A DNA stretch of 45,580 bases from Acidobacteriota bacterium (GTDB lineage: Bacteria; Acidobacteriota; Terriglobia; Bryobacterales; Bryobacteraceae), in contig JAFKEE010000065.1 in NCBI GenBank assembly GCA_017307505.1, positions 1 to 45,580 of the forward strand. Direction: 5' to 3'. A program made the position numbers and the translations under genes. Each line of letters starts with the position of its first letter. Position 1 is the first letter of the stretch. A model generated the notes under the pieces. It was not told the origin of the DNA and ran no database searches. It was given only the letters and a program-made list of their open reading frames with translations. Positions 22,841 to 31,477 of the stretch are shown one piece after another.

Positions 22841-25093
22841 ATGGCTTACCGGGATGCATGGATCGTGGCGGCTTTTCTCTGTACTTTGGCCTCGGCCCAG
22901 ACGCTGAGTCCCTCTGACGCCTACAAATCAGGGCACTCCGCCCACGGCGCCGCCTTCGACAGCGGACCCCGCCAGAAGCCCTGGCCCATGGCCGGAATCG
23001 GCACGGCGCATTTCCCCATCACCACGAAAAACCCCGAGGTCCAGAAGTGGTTCGACCAGGGCAATGCCCTGCTCCACTCCTTCTGGTTCTATGAAGCCGA
23101 ACGCTCCTTCCGCTGGTGCCTCAAGCTCGAACCCGATAACGCCATGGCTTACTGGGGTCTTGCTGTCGCCAACGCCGACCGCCGCGCTGGAGGCGGCAAC
23201 CGTCCCGCCGACTTCATCCGCGAAGCCGCCAAGCGCAAGAACTCAGTCACCGAGCGCGAGCGCCTCTACATCGAAGCCTGGGAAGCCATCCTCATCCCCG
23301 ACCCCGTCCACACCGCCCCGGACGCCAAAGCCGACGACGACGGAGCCTACCAGGCCCAGCGCGCCGCCCACATCAGGAAGCTCGAAACCCTGGCCGTGAA
23401 GTATCCCGACGACATGGAAGCCCGCGCCTACCTCGCCCTCGCCACCCTCGGCGACGCCCGCTACGCCACCGAAATGGTGATCCGCGAGGTCCTCGCCCGC
23501 CAGCCCATGCATCCCGGAGCTCATCACTACCGCATCCACAACTGGGACTATCACGAGCCCGCCCAGGCCCTGCCAAGCTGCCGCGCCTACACCGACGCCG
23601 TCCCCGGAATCGGCCACGCCCAACACATGCCCGGCCACATCTACAGCATCGTCGGCATGTGGGACGAAGCCGCCATCTCGATGGACTCCGCCACCCGCGT
23701 CGAAAAGCAGTACATGCGCGACAGCCTCACGTTCCCCTTCAACAACTGGAACTACGGCCACAACCGCAACTACCTCTCCTACATCCAGGAACAGATGGGC
23801 ATGGCCGAAGCGGCCCTCTTCGGAGCCCGCCAGTTGATCGACGCCCCTCTCGATCCCAACGACAACAACGAGATCCCCAACAGCAGCCACTCCTATGGCC
23901 TGCAGGCCGCCGCCCGAGTCCTCACCAAATTCGAACGCTGGGACGAACTGCTCGATCCCAAGCTCATCCCCTGGCGCGACATTCCGCGCGAGAAGGCATC
24001 CAAGGCCTACTTCGAAGCCCGCGCCTACCTGGGCAAGGGCAAGATCGACGAGGCCGAGAAGAAACTGGCCGAGCTCCCGCCCCTCCGCAAAGAGTTCGAG
24101 AAGGACAACTTCCGCCTGCGTATCTTCGACACCCACGTCCTCGAACTACGCGCCCGCATCGCCATCGCCAGGGGCGAAACCATCTTCGGACTCGGCCTCC
24201 TCGCCGACGCCGCCGAACGCGAGTTCGCCCTCCAGCGCGAGTACGCCGACCCGCCCTTCTATCCCGAAGCCCTCTACAACTCGCTCGGCGAGGCCTATCT
24301 GGCCGCCAAAAGCCCCCTTCTCGCCGCCCAGGCGTTTGAGAAGGACCTCACCCTCGTCGCCAACGACATCTTCGCCCTCTCCGGCCTCGTGCGCGCCTAC
24401 TCCGCCCTCGGCAACACCGCCAAAGCCCAGGACGCCATGGCCCGCCTGCTCTTCCAGACCCGTCACGCCGACGCCGGACTCAGGATCCTGGAACAGGCCA
24501 AGGCCACCGGCATCACTGCCGTACCGCGCGACTCTTCCCCCGCACCCCAGCGCGAATACACCCGGACTCCCCTGGAATCCTACGGCCCCGCCAAGTGGGA
24601 GCCTTACCCCGCGCCCCGCCTCACCGTCAAAGACGCCTCCGGCAAGCCCGTCTCCCTCGATCAGTTCAAAGGCAAGAATGTCATCCTGGTCTACTACCTC
24701 GGCCAGGAGTGCCCGCACTGCATGAAGCAGCTCAGCGACCTCGGCAAGAAGAAGGACGATTGGGAAGGCCTCGAAACGGTCGTCCTCGCCGTCAGCAGCG
24801 CCGAACCCTCAAAAAACAAAGGCGGCCTCAAGGAATATGGCGAACTTGCCGTCCGCCTCCTCTCCGATTCCAACCACGAAAACGCCCGCCGTTTTCATTC
24901 CTATGACGATTTCGAGGACATGGAGCTCCATTCCACCCTCTTAATCGATAAAAAAGGCCGCGTATACTGGGGCCGCCTGGGCGGCGATCCCTTCTCCGAC
25001 ATGGCTTTTCTGGAGAAACAGCTCGGCCGCATGAACGAACTCGTCGAAGCCGAGGCGAAGAAACCAGCCACCCAAATGGCCGGCCAAAATTAA
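22841..25093 (+). CDS. Exported TPR-repeat protein with C-terminal thioredoxin-like (AhpC/TSA) domain
   Basis: The 750-residue protein begins with a signal peptide (MAYRDAWIVAAFLCTLASA). A long helical region follows with TPR-type units (FWFYEAERSFRWCLKLEPDN AMAYWGLAVANA, QAMHPGAHHYRIHNW-like, and ALYNSLGEAYLAAKSPLLAA QAFEKDL). From about residue 590 a thioredoxin fold appears: LTVKDASGKPVSLDQFKGKN VILVYYLGQECPHCMKQL, with a CPHC active site (Cys624, Cys627), ending in a cis-Pro-like region STLLIDKKGRVYWGRLGGDP. It may act as a periplasmic disulfide or peroxide-handling enzyme with a TPR docking surface. A TATACT box lies just 11 bases upstream of the ATG, so the mRNA may have a very short leader. 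Confidence 0.87.
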   Translation: MAYRDAWIVAAFLCTLASAQTLSPSDAYKSGHSAHGAAFDSGPRQKPWPMAGIGTAHFPITTKNPEVQKWFDQGNALLHSFWFYEAERSFRWCLKLEPDNAMAYWGLAVANADRRAGGGNRPADFIREAAKRKNSVTERERLYIEAWEAILIPDPVHTAPDAKADDDGAYQAQRAAHIRKLETLAVKYPDDMEARAYLALATLGDARYATEMVIREVLARQPMHPGAHHYRIHNWDYHEPAQALPSCRAYTDAVPGIGHAQHMPGHIYSIVGMWDEAAISMDSATRVEKQYMRDSLTFPFNNWNYGHNRNYLSYIQEQMGMAEAALFGARQLIDAPLDPNDNNEIPNSSHSYGLQAAARVLTKFERWDELLDPKLIPWRDIPREKASKAYFEARAYLGKGKIDEAEKKLAELPPLRKEFEKDNFRLRIFDTHVLELRARIAIARGETIFGLGLLADAAEREFALQREYADPPFYPEALYNSLGEAYLAAKSPLLAAQAFEKDLTLVANDIFALSGLVRAYSALGNTAKAQDAMARLLFQTRHADAGLRILEQAKATGITAVPRDSSPAPQREYTRTPLESYGPAKWEPYPAPRLTVKDASGKPVSLDQFKGKNVILVYYLGQECPHCMKQLSDLGKKKDDWEGLETVVLAVSSAEPSKNKGGLKEYGELAVRLLSDSNHENARRFHSYDDFEDMELHSTLLIDKKGRVYWGRLGGDPFSDMAFLEKQLGRMNELVEAEAKKPATQMAGQN

Positions 25094-25173
25094 AAATCAG
25101 CCAGAATCCAGCCAACCCCTGCCCGCCTCCGGTGCTAAGTGCTGACTGTGCCTGGAGAACCCCGGGCAAAACC

Positions 25174-25215
25174 CTACTCTTCCTGTGTGAATTGGCCGAT
25201 AAACGGGAAGAGTAG
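25174..25215 (+). promoter_or_regulatory. Sigma-28-like promoter inside a perfect 10-bp inverted repeat
   Basis: CTACTCTTCC (25174-25183) and GGAAGAGTAG (25206-25215) form a perfect inverted repeat with a 22-base centre. The centre contains GCCGATAA (25195-25202), an exact match to the sigma-28 -10 consensus; CTACT (25174-25178) lies 16 bases upstream, a partial -35 match. The right arm also carries GGAAGAG, which could serve as ribosome-binding site for ATG at 25224. Dual use as promoter, operator or RNA hairpin is possible. Confidence 0.4.
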
Positions 25216-25223
25216 AGACGTTG

Positions 25224-25448
25224 ATGATTCCGCCCCCCGAGCATCCCTGTTGGACCCAACTGGTCACCGGCGCCCGGAATCTGCGTTCCAACAACCTCTC
25301 GTTCAACATGCTCCTGTTTACCATCCGGCTCCGCTACAGGAACGACCCTTCGGCGGAAAACTTGCGGGAACTGTGCCAGCACGCCCGTCAATTCTGCCTG
25401 AAGTTCGAGACTTTGCTCACCTCGGAGTTGGCCGCCCTGGGGAATTGA
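25224..25448 (+). CDS. Small hypothetical protein, first gene of a signalling unit
   Basis: I do not recognise this 74-residue protein. It begins MIPPPEHPCWTQLVTGARNL and is otherwise probably all helical (NLSFNMLLFTIRLRYRNDPS, NLRELCQHARQFCLKFETLL). There is no membrane helix or signal peptide, and it has three cysteines. GGAAGAG lies about 11 bases before ATG 25224 (an in-frame TTG lies at 25221). The gene precedes a DUF6976-like gene by nine bases and a hybrid histidine kinase after that, which suggests one operon. It could be a small adaptor, but nothing in the sequence proves it. Confidence 0.65.
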   Translation: MIPPPEHPCWTQLVTGARNLRSNNLSFNMLLFTIRLRYRNDPSAENLRELCQHARQFCLKFETLLTSELAALGN

Positions 25449-25457
25449 GGAAATCAG

Positions 25458-26429
25458 ATGCTCAGATCCATTGAAGAGGTATCGCAGGAAATCAGACACG
25501 GCACTCCGCTGCTGCTGGCCGGCAACGAGAAAGCCCTGCGCTCCCTGCCCCGCGGCAACTGGATCGCCGGCACAACCGCCTACTTCATGGACCGCAAAGG
25601 CGGAGTCTGCTCCCGGGATCGCATCTTCGCCACTCCTTTACCCGCCTGTGTATCGGCCGCCCGCGTCCGCACCTACTCCGAGAACACTCTGCCCCATGTG
25701 CTGGACGATGCCCCTGAGAATGGCTACACCACGCTCATCCTGCCGGCCGGTAGTCCGGTGCATACCGCCTATGCCCGCGGCGCCGCCCAATTCCCAGGGA
25801 TGTTTGTGAAACCGGTCGCCGGCTGGGTCTCGGGCTCCTCGTTGGACGGCAGCCGGAAGCTCAGCCCGAAAGTCCTCGATGGAACCACCGGAGTCTGCTC
25901 GCGCGGACAGGCTGTCGCCATGCATGTCGAACTCCCACCGGGCAAACTGGCCGAGCTCGAAATTGTCAACGTGTTCCGCCCCGGCAGCGGCCCCGGACTG
26001 CACTTCCCCCAAACCGGCTTCGAGACCAGTACCTGTCTCGTCGACGGCTCGGCCGTGCCCTTCGCCCAGTACCTCGACAGCACCCAGAGCGACATGCGGC
26101 TGCCTCTCACCGCCGACTATAACGGCGCCATCGTCAACGTCAGCATTCAATCGGTCGACACCCGGACCGGAGTGGTCAAGTTCTTCGGCCCTGTTTTCGA
26201 AGGGGTGGAGTACCGGCTGGCGGCGCCCCTGCCCGGTTACGGCAGCGCCTTCGACGGCTTGATCGAGGATCGCGGTGAAACCGCCTTCGCCTGTAATTGT
26301 GTTCTGAACTACCTCTACTGCCATCTGGAAGGCCGCGCCGCCGGCACCATTACGGGCCCCGTTACCTATGGCGAAATCGCCAACCTGTTGTTGAACCAGA
26401 CGCTGGTACGACTCTTTATCCGAGGCTGA
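25458..26429 (+). CDS. Conserved hypothetical protein, possibly DUF6976 family
   Basis: The 323-residue protein opens with SIEEVSQEIRHGTPLLLAGN and EKALRSLPRGNWIAGTTAYF, and looks cytoplasmic with alternating beta and loop regions. Cysteines occur at GGVCSRDRIF and near the C terminus in FACNCVLNYLYC. I believe it resembles the DUF6976 family, whose function is unknown, but could not run a search. GAGG lies about 9 bases upstream of ATG 25458. It is followed after only eight bases by the hybrid histidine kinase, so the two are probably made together, and it may sense or transmit a signal for that kinase. Confidence 0.78.
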   Translation: MLRSIEEVSQEIRHGTPLLLAGNEKALRSLPRGNWIAGTTAYFMDRKGGVCSRDRIFATPLPACVSAARVRTYSENTLPHVLDDAPENGYTTLILPAGSPVHTAYARGAAQFPGMFVKPVAGWVSGSSLDGSRKLSPKVLDGTTGVCSRGQAVAMHVELPPGKLAELEIVNVFRPGSGPGLHFPQTGFETSTCLVDGSAVPFAQYLDSTQSDMRLPLTADYNGAIVNVSIQSVDTRTGVVKFFGPVFEGVEYRLAAPLPGYGSAFDGLIEDRGETAFACNCVLNYLYCHLEGRAAGTITGPVTYGEIANLLLNQTLVRLFIRG

Positions 26430-26437
26430 CGCCCCTG

Positions 26438-29251
26438 ATGCCGCACGCTGACAATACAATGAACCACACTGAAGCCGCCGAGCAGACCCGGGAAGAGGCC
26501 TGGGTCCATCAGTTGCTGCGCCTGGGCGCGTCCGATACCGCCTGGCAGCAGGAATCCGTCGAGGCTGCGGCCGTGGGCTTCGCCCTCATCAGCCTCGACA
26601 CCCTCAGGTTCCTCCGCACCAATCGCCAGATGTCAGTCCTCACCGGTCACACGCCCGAAGAACTGGCCAGCCTCGCCCCGCGCAGCCTGATCCACCCGCT
26701 GGACGCCGACGCCGCCTTCGCCCAGCACGAGAGACTGCTCTCGGGCGAAATCAGCGAGTTCACCACGGAGCGCCGCTGGGTCCGCAAGGACGGCCAGGTG
26801 ATGTGGGTCTACGCCAAGGCCTCGATGGCCGTGGACTCCGCGGGTCGCCCCAATCACCTCATCCTGATTGCCGAAGACATCACCCCGCTCAAACTCCTGC
26901 GCGAGGAACTGCTGGCCAATCGCGAACAACTCCGGCTGATCCAGGCTGCCACCGGAGTCGCGACCTGGGAGATCGATGTCGACCGCAAGGAGTTCCGGAT
27001 GTCGCCGGAAATGATGCGCCTCTGCGGCCAGACAGCCACCACGCTCTCCTTTGAGCAGACCCTGGATTTCATTCCGTTCGACGACCGCATGACTGTGACC
27101 GAAGGAGTCAGCGCGGCCATCCGGGAGGGGCGCAACTCCAGCTATGAGCACCGCGTCCTGCTGCCCGGCGCAGCCCACCGCTGGCTCAGTTGCCACTGCC
27201 ACGTCGTCCCTTGCTCCACCGGCTCCGGCCGCCGCATCATGGGCGTGTCTCTCGACATTACGGCGCAGAAGGAAGCCCAACTGCGCATTGAGAGCAGCGA
27301 GCACCGCCTGCGCCGCCTCATCGACCGTATGCCCGCCGGCGCTGTTCACTTCGAGTCGGGCGTCCTGCAGTTGAACCGCGCCGCCAAACGTCTGCTGGGC
27401 CACGATCCCGAAGATCTGGAGGCGGTTGCCCAGGCTTTTGCCGCGGCCGAGCAGGCAGTGCCGCTCGACGAAAGCAACCCGGGCGAAGAGCCGCCCTCCA
27501 TCGCCTCCATCAAGCGCCGGGACGGCACCTGCCGCATCGTCGAGTTCAGCGGCTACTCCGACGACGATATCCAGGTCTGGCTGCTCCACGACATCACCGC
27601 CCTGCGCCAGGTGCAGCAGGAACTCGAGAAAGCCAAGGAAGCCTCGGAAGCGGCCAGCCGCGCGAAAAGCGAGTTCCTGGCCAACATGAGCCACGAAATC
27701 CGCACCCCGATGAATGGCGTCATCGGCATGACGGAACTGCTCTACTCCTCAGACCTCCAGCCCGAACAGCGCGAGTACGTCAACATCGTCAAACGCTCCG
27801 CCGATTCGCTGCTCACCCTCATCAACGACATCCTGGACTTCTCCAAGATCGAGGCCGGCAAGCTCGATCTCGATTCCATCGACTTCGCTCTCGGCGAAAC
27901 GATCCATGATGCCCTGCAGCCGCTGGCGCTGCGCGCCGACGAGAAGGGCCTCGAACTGCTCTGCCACATGGCGCCCGGTGTCCCGGAGTTCGTCCAGGGC
28001 GACCCCACCCGCCTGCGCCAGTTGCTCACCAACCTGGTCGGCAACGCCATCAAGTTCACACCCACCGGCGAAGTCGCCGTTTCTGTCACGGTCGAAACGC
28101 GGAGTTCCGGCTACTGGGACCTCCACTTCCAGGTCAAGGACACCGGCATCGGCGTCCCGCTCGACAAACAGCAGGCTATCTTCTCCGCCTTCAGCCAGGC
28201 CGACGCGTCCACCACCCGCAAGTACGGCGGCACCGGACTCGGCCTTTCCATCTGCGCGCGCCTGGTGCAGATGATGCAGGGCCGGCTGTGGCTCGAGAGC
28301 GAACCCGGCCGCGGCAGCACCTTCCACTTCACGGCCCGCTACCATCAGCCTGCCGACAATGCCCCCGGCCACAGCACCAGGAACCCGGTCTGCCTGCGCG
28401 GCAAACGCGTGCTGGTGGTCGATGACAACGCCACCAACCGCCAGATCCTGCACGAGACGCTTTCCGGCTGGGGTATGCTGCCGGAGATGGCCTGCGGCGT
28501 CGATAGCGCCATGGGTATCCTCCAGCCGGCCCAGCCGCTTCAGCCGCCTCTCTCCCTCGTCATCACCGACTGCCACATGCCGGGCCAGGACGGCTTCACC
28601 CTGCTCGACAACATCAAATCCACACCGCGGCTGAAACACCTGCCCGTGGTCATGCTCACCTCCGGCTATCAGAAGGATCGCCGGCGCGGCCCCGCCTCCG
28701 GACTCTCCGCCCTGCTCACCAAACCCGCGCCGAACCACGCGCTGCTCGATGCACTTCTAGATGCGATCTGCGCCACCCGGACGCCGGCTGCCGCCGAGGC
28801 CGGCCCATCTCAGCCTCAGTTGCCGGTCCGCCGCCTCCGCATTCTGCTGGCCGAGGACAATCCCATCAACCAGCGCGTCGGCACCGCTCTCTTTGGCCGC
28901 CTGGGCCACTCGGTGGAGGTTGTCGACGATGGTCTCCAGGCCGTGGCCCGCGTCCATGCAGAGGAGTTCGACGTCGTCTTCATGGATATCGAAATGCCCG
29001 AAATGGATGGCTGGGCCGCCTCGAAGTCCATCCGCCGCTGGGAAAATGGCAGCGGCCGCCGCATCCCCATCGTGGCCATGACCGCCCATGCCATGGCAGG
29101 CTACCGCGAGCAGTGCCTCGCCGCCGGCATGGATGCGTACGTCTCGAAACCGGTCAGCCTGGAATCGCTGGCCCGCGCGCTCGACGAGGTGGTCGCCCGT
29201 CCCGCACGGCCCGCCTCTACCGCCCCAGTTGTCCCATCCGGGTCAGAATGA
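26438..29251 (+). CDS. Hybrid sensor histidine kinase with PAS domains and two receivers
   Basis: The 937-residue protein has no membrane helix, so it senses a cytoplasmic signal. Order of domains: PAS about 30-155 ([39 protein letters not shown]), a second PAS about 165-285 ([20 protein letters not shown]), a third, degenerate PAS about 295-395, a HisKA domain with phospho-accepting His419 ([15 protein letters not shown]), an HATPase with LVGNAIKFT (N box), DTGIGVP and GGTGLGLSI (G boxes), then two receivers with Asp711 ([17 protein letters not shown]) and Asp850 ([18 protein letters not shown]). All key residues are present, so it is probably active. No Hpt domain is attached, so a separate phosphotransfer protein is expected. 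Start ATG 26438 is preferred over ATG 26459. The last 35 bases overlap convergent mtgA. Confidence 0.94.
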   Translation: MPHADNTMNHTEAAEQTREEAWVHQLLRLGASDTAWQQESVEAAAVGFALISLDTLRFLRTNRQMSVLTGHTPEELASLAPRSLIHPLDADAAFAQHERLLSGEISEFTTERRWVRKDGQVMWVYAKASMAVDSAGRPNHLILIAEDITPLKLLREELLANREQLRLIQAATGVATWEIDVDRKEFRMSPEMMRLCGQTATTLSFEQTLDFIPFDDRMTVTEGVSAAIREGRNSSYEHRVLLPGAAHRWLSCHCHVVPCSTGSGRRIMGVSLDITAQKEAQLRIESSEHRLRRLIDRMPAGAVHFESGVLQLNRAAKRLLGHDPEDLEAVAQAFAAAEQAVPLDESNPGEEPPSIASIKRRDGTCRIVEFSGYSDDDIQVWLLHDITALRQVQQELEKAKEASEAASRAKSEFLANMSHEIRTPMNGVIGMTELLYSSDLQPEQREYVNIVKRSADSLLTLINDILDFSKIEAGKLDLDSIDFALGETIHDALQPLALRADEKGLELLCHMAPGVPEFVQGDPTRLRQLLTNLVGNAIKFTPTGEVAVSVTVETRSSGYWDLHFQVKDTGIGVPLDKQQAIFSAFSQADASTTRKYGGTGLGLSICARLVQMMQGRLWLESEPGRGSTFHFTARYHQPADNAPGHSTRNPVCLRGKRVLVVDDNATNRQILHETLSGWGMLPEMACGVDSAMGILQPAQPLQPPLSLVITDCHMPGQDGFTLLDNIKSTPRLKHLPVVMLTSGYQKDRRRGPASGLSALLTKPAPNHALLDALLDAICATRTPAAAEAGPSQPQLPVRRLRILLAEDNPINQRVGTALFGRLGHSVEVVDDGLQAVARVHAEEFDVVFMDIEMPEMDGWAASKSIRRWENGSGRRIPIVAMTAHAMAGYREQCLAAGMDAYVSKPVSLESLARALDEVVARPARPASTAPVVPSGSE

Positions 29252-29912
29252 TCGCGGAATAACGATCCATCCGCGCCGGCACCCGCCGCAGCGGACTCGG
29301 CAGAATCGCGGCCAGCCGCGCCCCCTGCTCGCGCCCGATCCGCGCAGCCGTCGTGTGGTAGTGATACTGCGCCGCCGCCTCGGCCCCAAACACCCCCGGA
29401 CCCCACTCGATCACGTTCAAATACAGCTCCAGAATCCGCTTCTTCCCCAGAATGAGTTCGGCCAGGGGCGTAATCGTGAACTCCAGCCCCTTCCGGATCG
29501 CCGACCCCGACGTCGTGAAAAACAGGTTCTTGACCAGCTGCTGCGAGATCGTGGACGCCCCACGGATCCGCTTGTCCTCCATCCCATCCTCCACCGCCAC
29601 CCGGATCTGCTCCCAGTCGAACCCGTGATGCTGGTAGAAGTGGCCATCCTCGGCCGCAATCACCGCCCATTGGAAGTTCGACGAGATCCGCTCCAAAGGC
29701 ACAAAGGTGTACCGCTTCTGGTACTTGCCTTTCTTGAACCACGACTGCACGCGCCGCTGCACATGCACGCCAGTAAATGGAGGATCGATCAGGCGCAACC
29801 CGGCCAGGGCCACCACGATGAACCCGTAATAGGCCAGAACGGCATACAGAAACCAGACCAGGATGCGCCGGAAGCTGAACCGGCCGCCGCGAACTCGAGG
29901 GACTTTCCGCAC
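29217..29912 (-). CDS. mtgA: Monofunctional biosynthetic peptidoglycan glycosyltransferase MtgA
   Basis: MtgA polymerises lipid II into glycan strands at the membrane. The 231-residue protein has an N-terminal transmembrane helix (ILVWFLYAVLAYYGFIVVAL) and the GT51 domain: catalytic Glu in VIAAEDGHFYQHHGFDW, then IRGASTISQQLVKNLFFTTS, KGLEFTITPLAELILGKKRI, LELYLNVIEWGPGVFGAEAA. These are the family signatures and the length is normal. The start appears to be GTG at 29912. Transcription converges on the histidine kinase, with a 35-bp overlap of coding ends. Confidence 0.95.
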   Translation of the reverse strand: MRKVPRVRGGRFSFRRILVWFLYAVLAYYGFIVVALAGLRLIDPPFTGVHVQRRVQSWFKKGKYQKRYTFVPLERISSNFQWAVIAAEDGHFYQHHGFDWEQIRVAVEDGMEDKRIRGASTISQQLVKNLFFTTSGSAIRKGLEFTITPLAELILGKKRILELYLNVIEWGPGVFGAEAAAQYHYHTTAARIGREQGARLAAILPSPLRRVPARMDRYSAIILTRMGQLGR

Positions 29913-29968
29913 CGCTACCCAGGATAGGCGCTAAGCCCCCACCACGGAAACCCACCCGCCCACCGCGA

Positions 29969-30000
29969 AGCTGACAGCTGAAAGCTGAAAGCTGACAGCT
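29969..30000. repeat. 7-bp tandem repeat (AGCTGAM)
   Basis: The segment consists of four 7-base units, AGCTGAC, AGCTGAA, AGCTGAA, AGCTGAC, followed by AGCT and a run of T. The units are near self-complementary. It lies between mtgA and nfnB, upstream of both genes. Confidence 0.85.
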
Positions 30001-30055
30001 TTTTGTTCGCACTCGGCATAACAGACTTTGGCATCTGGATTGCTAAAATTCTTCC

Positions 30056-31477
30056 ATGGCCGCGCCGCCTCTGAAATACAAACCCAATCCAAAGGCTCCC
30101 AGACAGGCCTTACCCCTTCTGGATGCACACGTTAGGGCCCATTCCGCGGACGAGGTAGCGTTGGGCTTCACGCCCGAACAGGTGAGTGTAGAGGCGCAGA
30201 GATGCCTGCAGTGCGCCAAACCCACCTGCGTCGAAGCCTGCCCGCTCCACATCGACATCAAGCGCTTCATCGCCCGCCTGGCCGAAGGCGAGTTCCAGTC
30301 CGCCCACGATGTCATCAGTGAACAGAGCCCCTTCCCGGGTGTCTGCGGACGCGTCTGCCAGCACGAACTCTTCTGCGAGGACGCCTGCATCGTCGGCCGC
30401 AAATGGGACCCCGTTGCCATCGGCAGCCTCGAACGTTTCGCCGCCGATCACGCCCGCCTGCGCATGAAGGAGCTCGCCGCCAGTTACCCCAAGCCCACCG
30501 GACCCAAAGTCGCCCTCGTCGGCAGCGGCCCCGCCTCCCTCATCGCCGCCTACGACCTCGTCCGCTGGAACTACCAGGTAACCATCTTCGAGGCCCTCCA
30601 CAAGCTCGGCGGCGTCCTCGCCTACGGCATCCCCAACTTCCGCCTCCCCCGCGAGATCCTCCGCGAAGAGATCGCCCGCCTCCAGAACATGGGCGTCGAG
30701 TTTGTCGTCGACTTCATCGCCGGTAAAACGGCCACCCTCAAGGAACTCATGGAGGAGGGCTACCAGGCCATCTTCATCGGCACCGGAGCCGGCCTGCCCC
30801 ACATGATGGGCATTCCGGGCGAAAACCTGGTCGGCGTCTACACGGCGAACGAATTCCTCACGCGCATCAACCTGATGGAGGCGTTCAAATTCCCCGATGC
30901 CCCCACGCCCGTTCGCATCGGCAAGCGCACCATCGTCGTCGGAGGCGGCAACTCCGCCATGGACGCCGCCCGTTGGGCCAACCGCATGGGCAGCGAGACC
31001 ACCATCCTCTACCGCCGCGGACGGGTGGAACTCAAGGCCCGACTCGAAGAGATTGAACACGCCGAGGAAGAAGGCATCAAGTTCGAATTCCTGGCCGCCC
31101 CCGTTGCCCTGTATGGTGACGAGAACGGTTACGTGAAGGAGATCGAGTGCATTCGCATGGAACTCGGTGAGCCCGACGAAAGCGGCCGCCGCGCTCCGGT
31201 GCCCATCGAAGCCAGCCGCCACCGGATCCCTGTCGACACCGTGGTCGCCGCCATCGGCCAGGCGCCCAATCCCACCCTGCAGAAGGTGACACCCCAGCTC
31301 ATCACCCGCCGCGGCCGCATCCTTATCGACGAGCAGGGCGAGACCTCCATGCCCCGTGTCTATGCGGGCGGAGACGTCGTCCGTGGCGGTTCCACCGTCA
31401 TCCTCGCCATGAAGGACGGCCGGGCGGCCGCCAAAGCCATTCACGACACCCTCAGCAGCACTCCGGAGGTGCAATGA
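30056..31477 (+). CDS. nfnB: NADH-dependent ferredoxin:NADP+ oxidoreductase large subunit NfnB (GltD-like)
   Basis: The 473-residue protein is a GltD-type flavoprotein. Eight N-terminal cysteines in two groups (50, 53, 58, 62 in CLQCAKPTCVEACPL; 97, 101, 107, 111 in CGRVCQHELFCEDACIVG) fit two [4Fe-4S] clusters. FAD- and NADPH-binding Rossmann motifs follow: KVALVGSGPASLIAAYDLV and RTIVVGGGNSAMDAARWANR, and the FAD-closing motif PRVYAGGDVVRGGSTVILAM. Being directly coupled (ATGA) to a DHODH-like small subunit identifies it as the NfnB-like part of an electron-bifurcating transhydrogenase rather than glutamate synthase, as no gltB lies nearby. A TAAAAT box 7 bases before the ATG and lack of a ribosome-binding site suggest a leaderless mRNA. 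Confidence 0.9.
   Translation: MAAPPLKYKPNPKAPRQALPLLDAHVRAHSADEVALGFTPEQVSVEAQRCLQCAKPTCVEACPLHIDIKRFIARLAEGEFQSAHDVISEQSPFPGVCGRVCQHELFCEDACIVGRKWDPVAIGSLERFAADHARLRMKELAASYPKPTGPKVALVGSGPASLIAAYDLVRWNYQVTIFEALHKLGGVLAYGIPNFRLPREILREEIARLQNMGVEFVVDFIAGKTATLKELMEEGYQAIFIGTGAGLPHMMGIPGENLVGVYTANEFLTRINLMEAFKFPDAPTPVRIGKRTIVVGGGNSAMDAARWANRMGSETTILYRRGRVELKARLEEIEHAEEEGIKFEFLAAPVALYGDENGYVKEIECIRMELGEPDESGRRAPVPIEASRHRIPVDTVVAAIGQAPNPTLQKVTPQLITRRGRILIDEQGETSMPRVYAGGDVVRGGSTVILAMKDGRAAAKAIHDTLSSTPEVQ

Noticed and set aside
30110-31474. A 454-codon minus-strand open frame opposite nfnB
   Set aside because: Shadow of a well supported gene.
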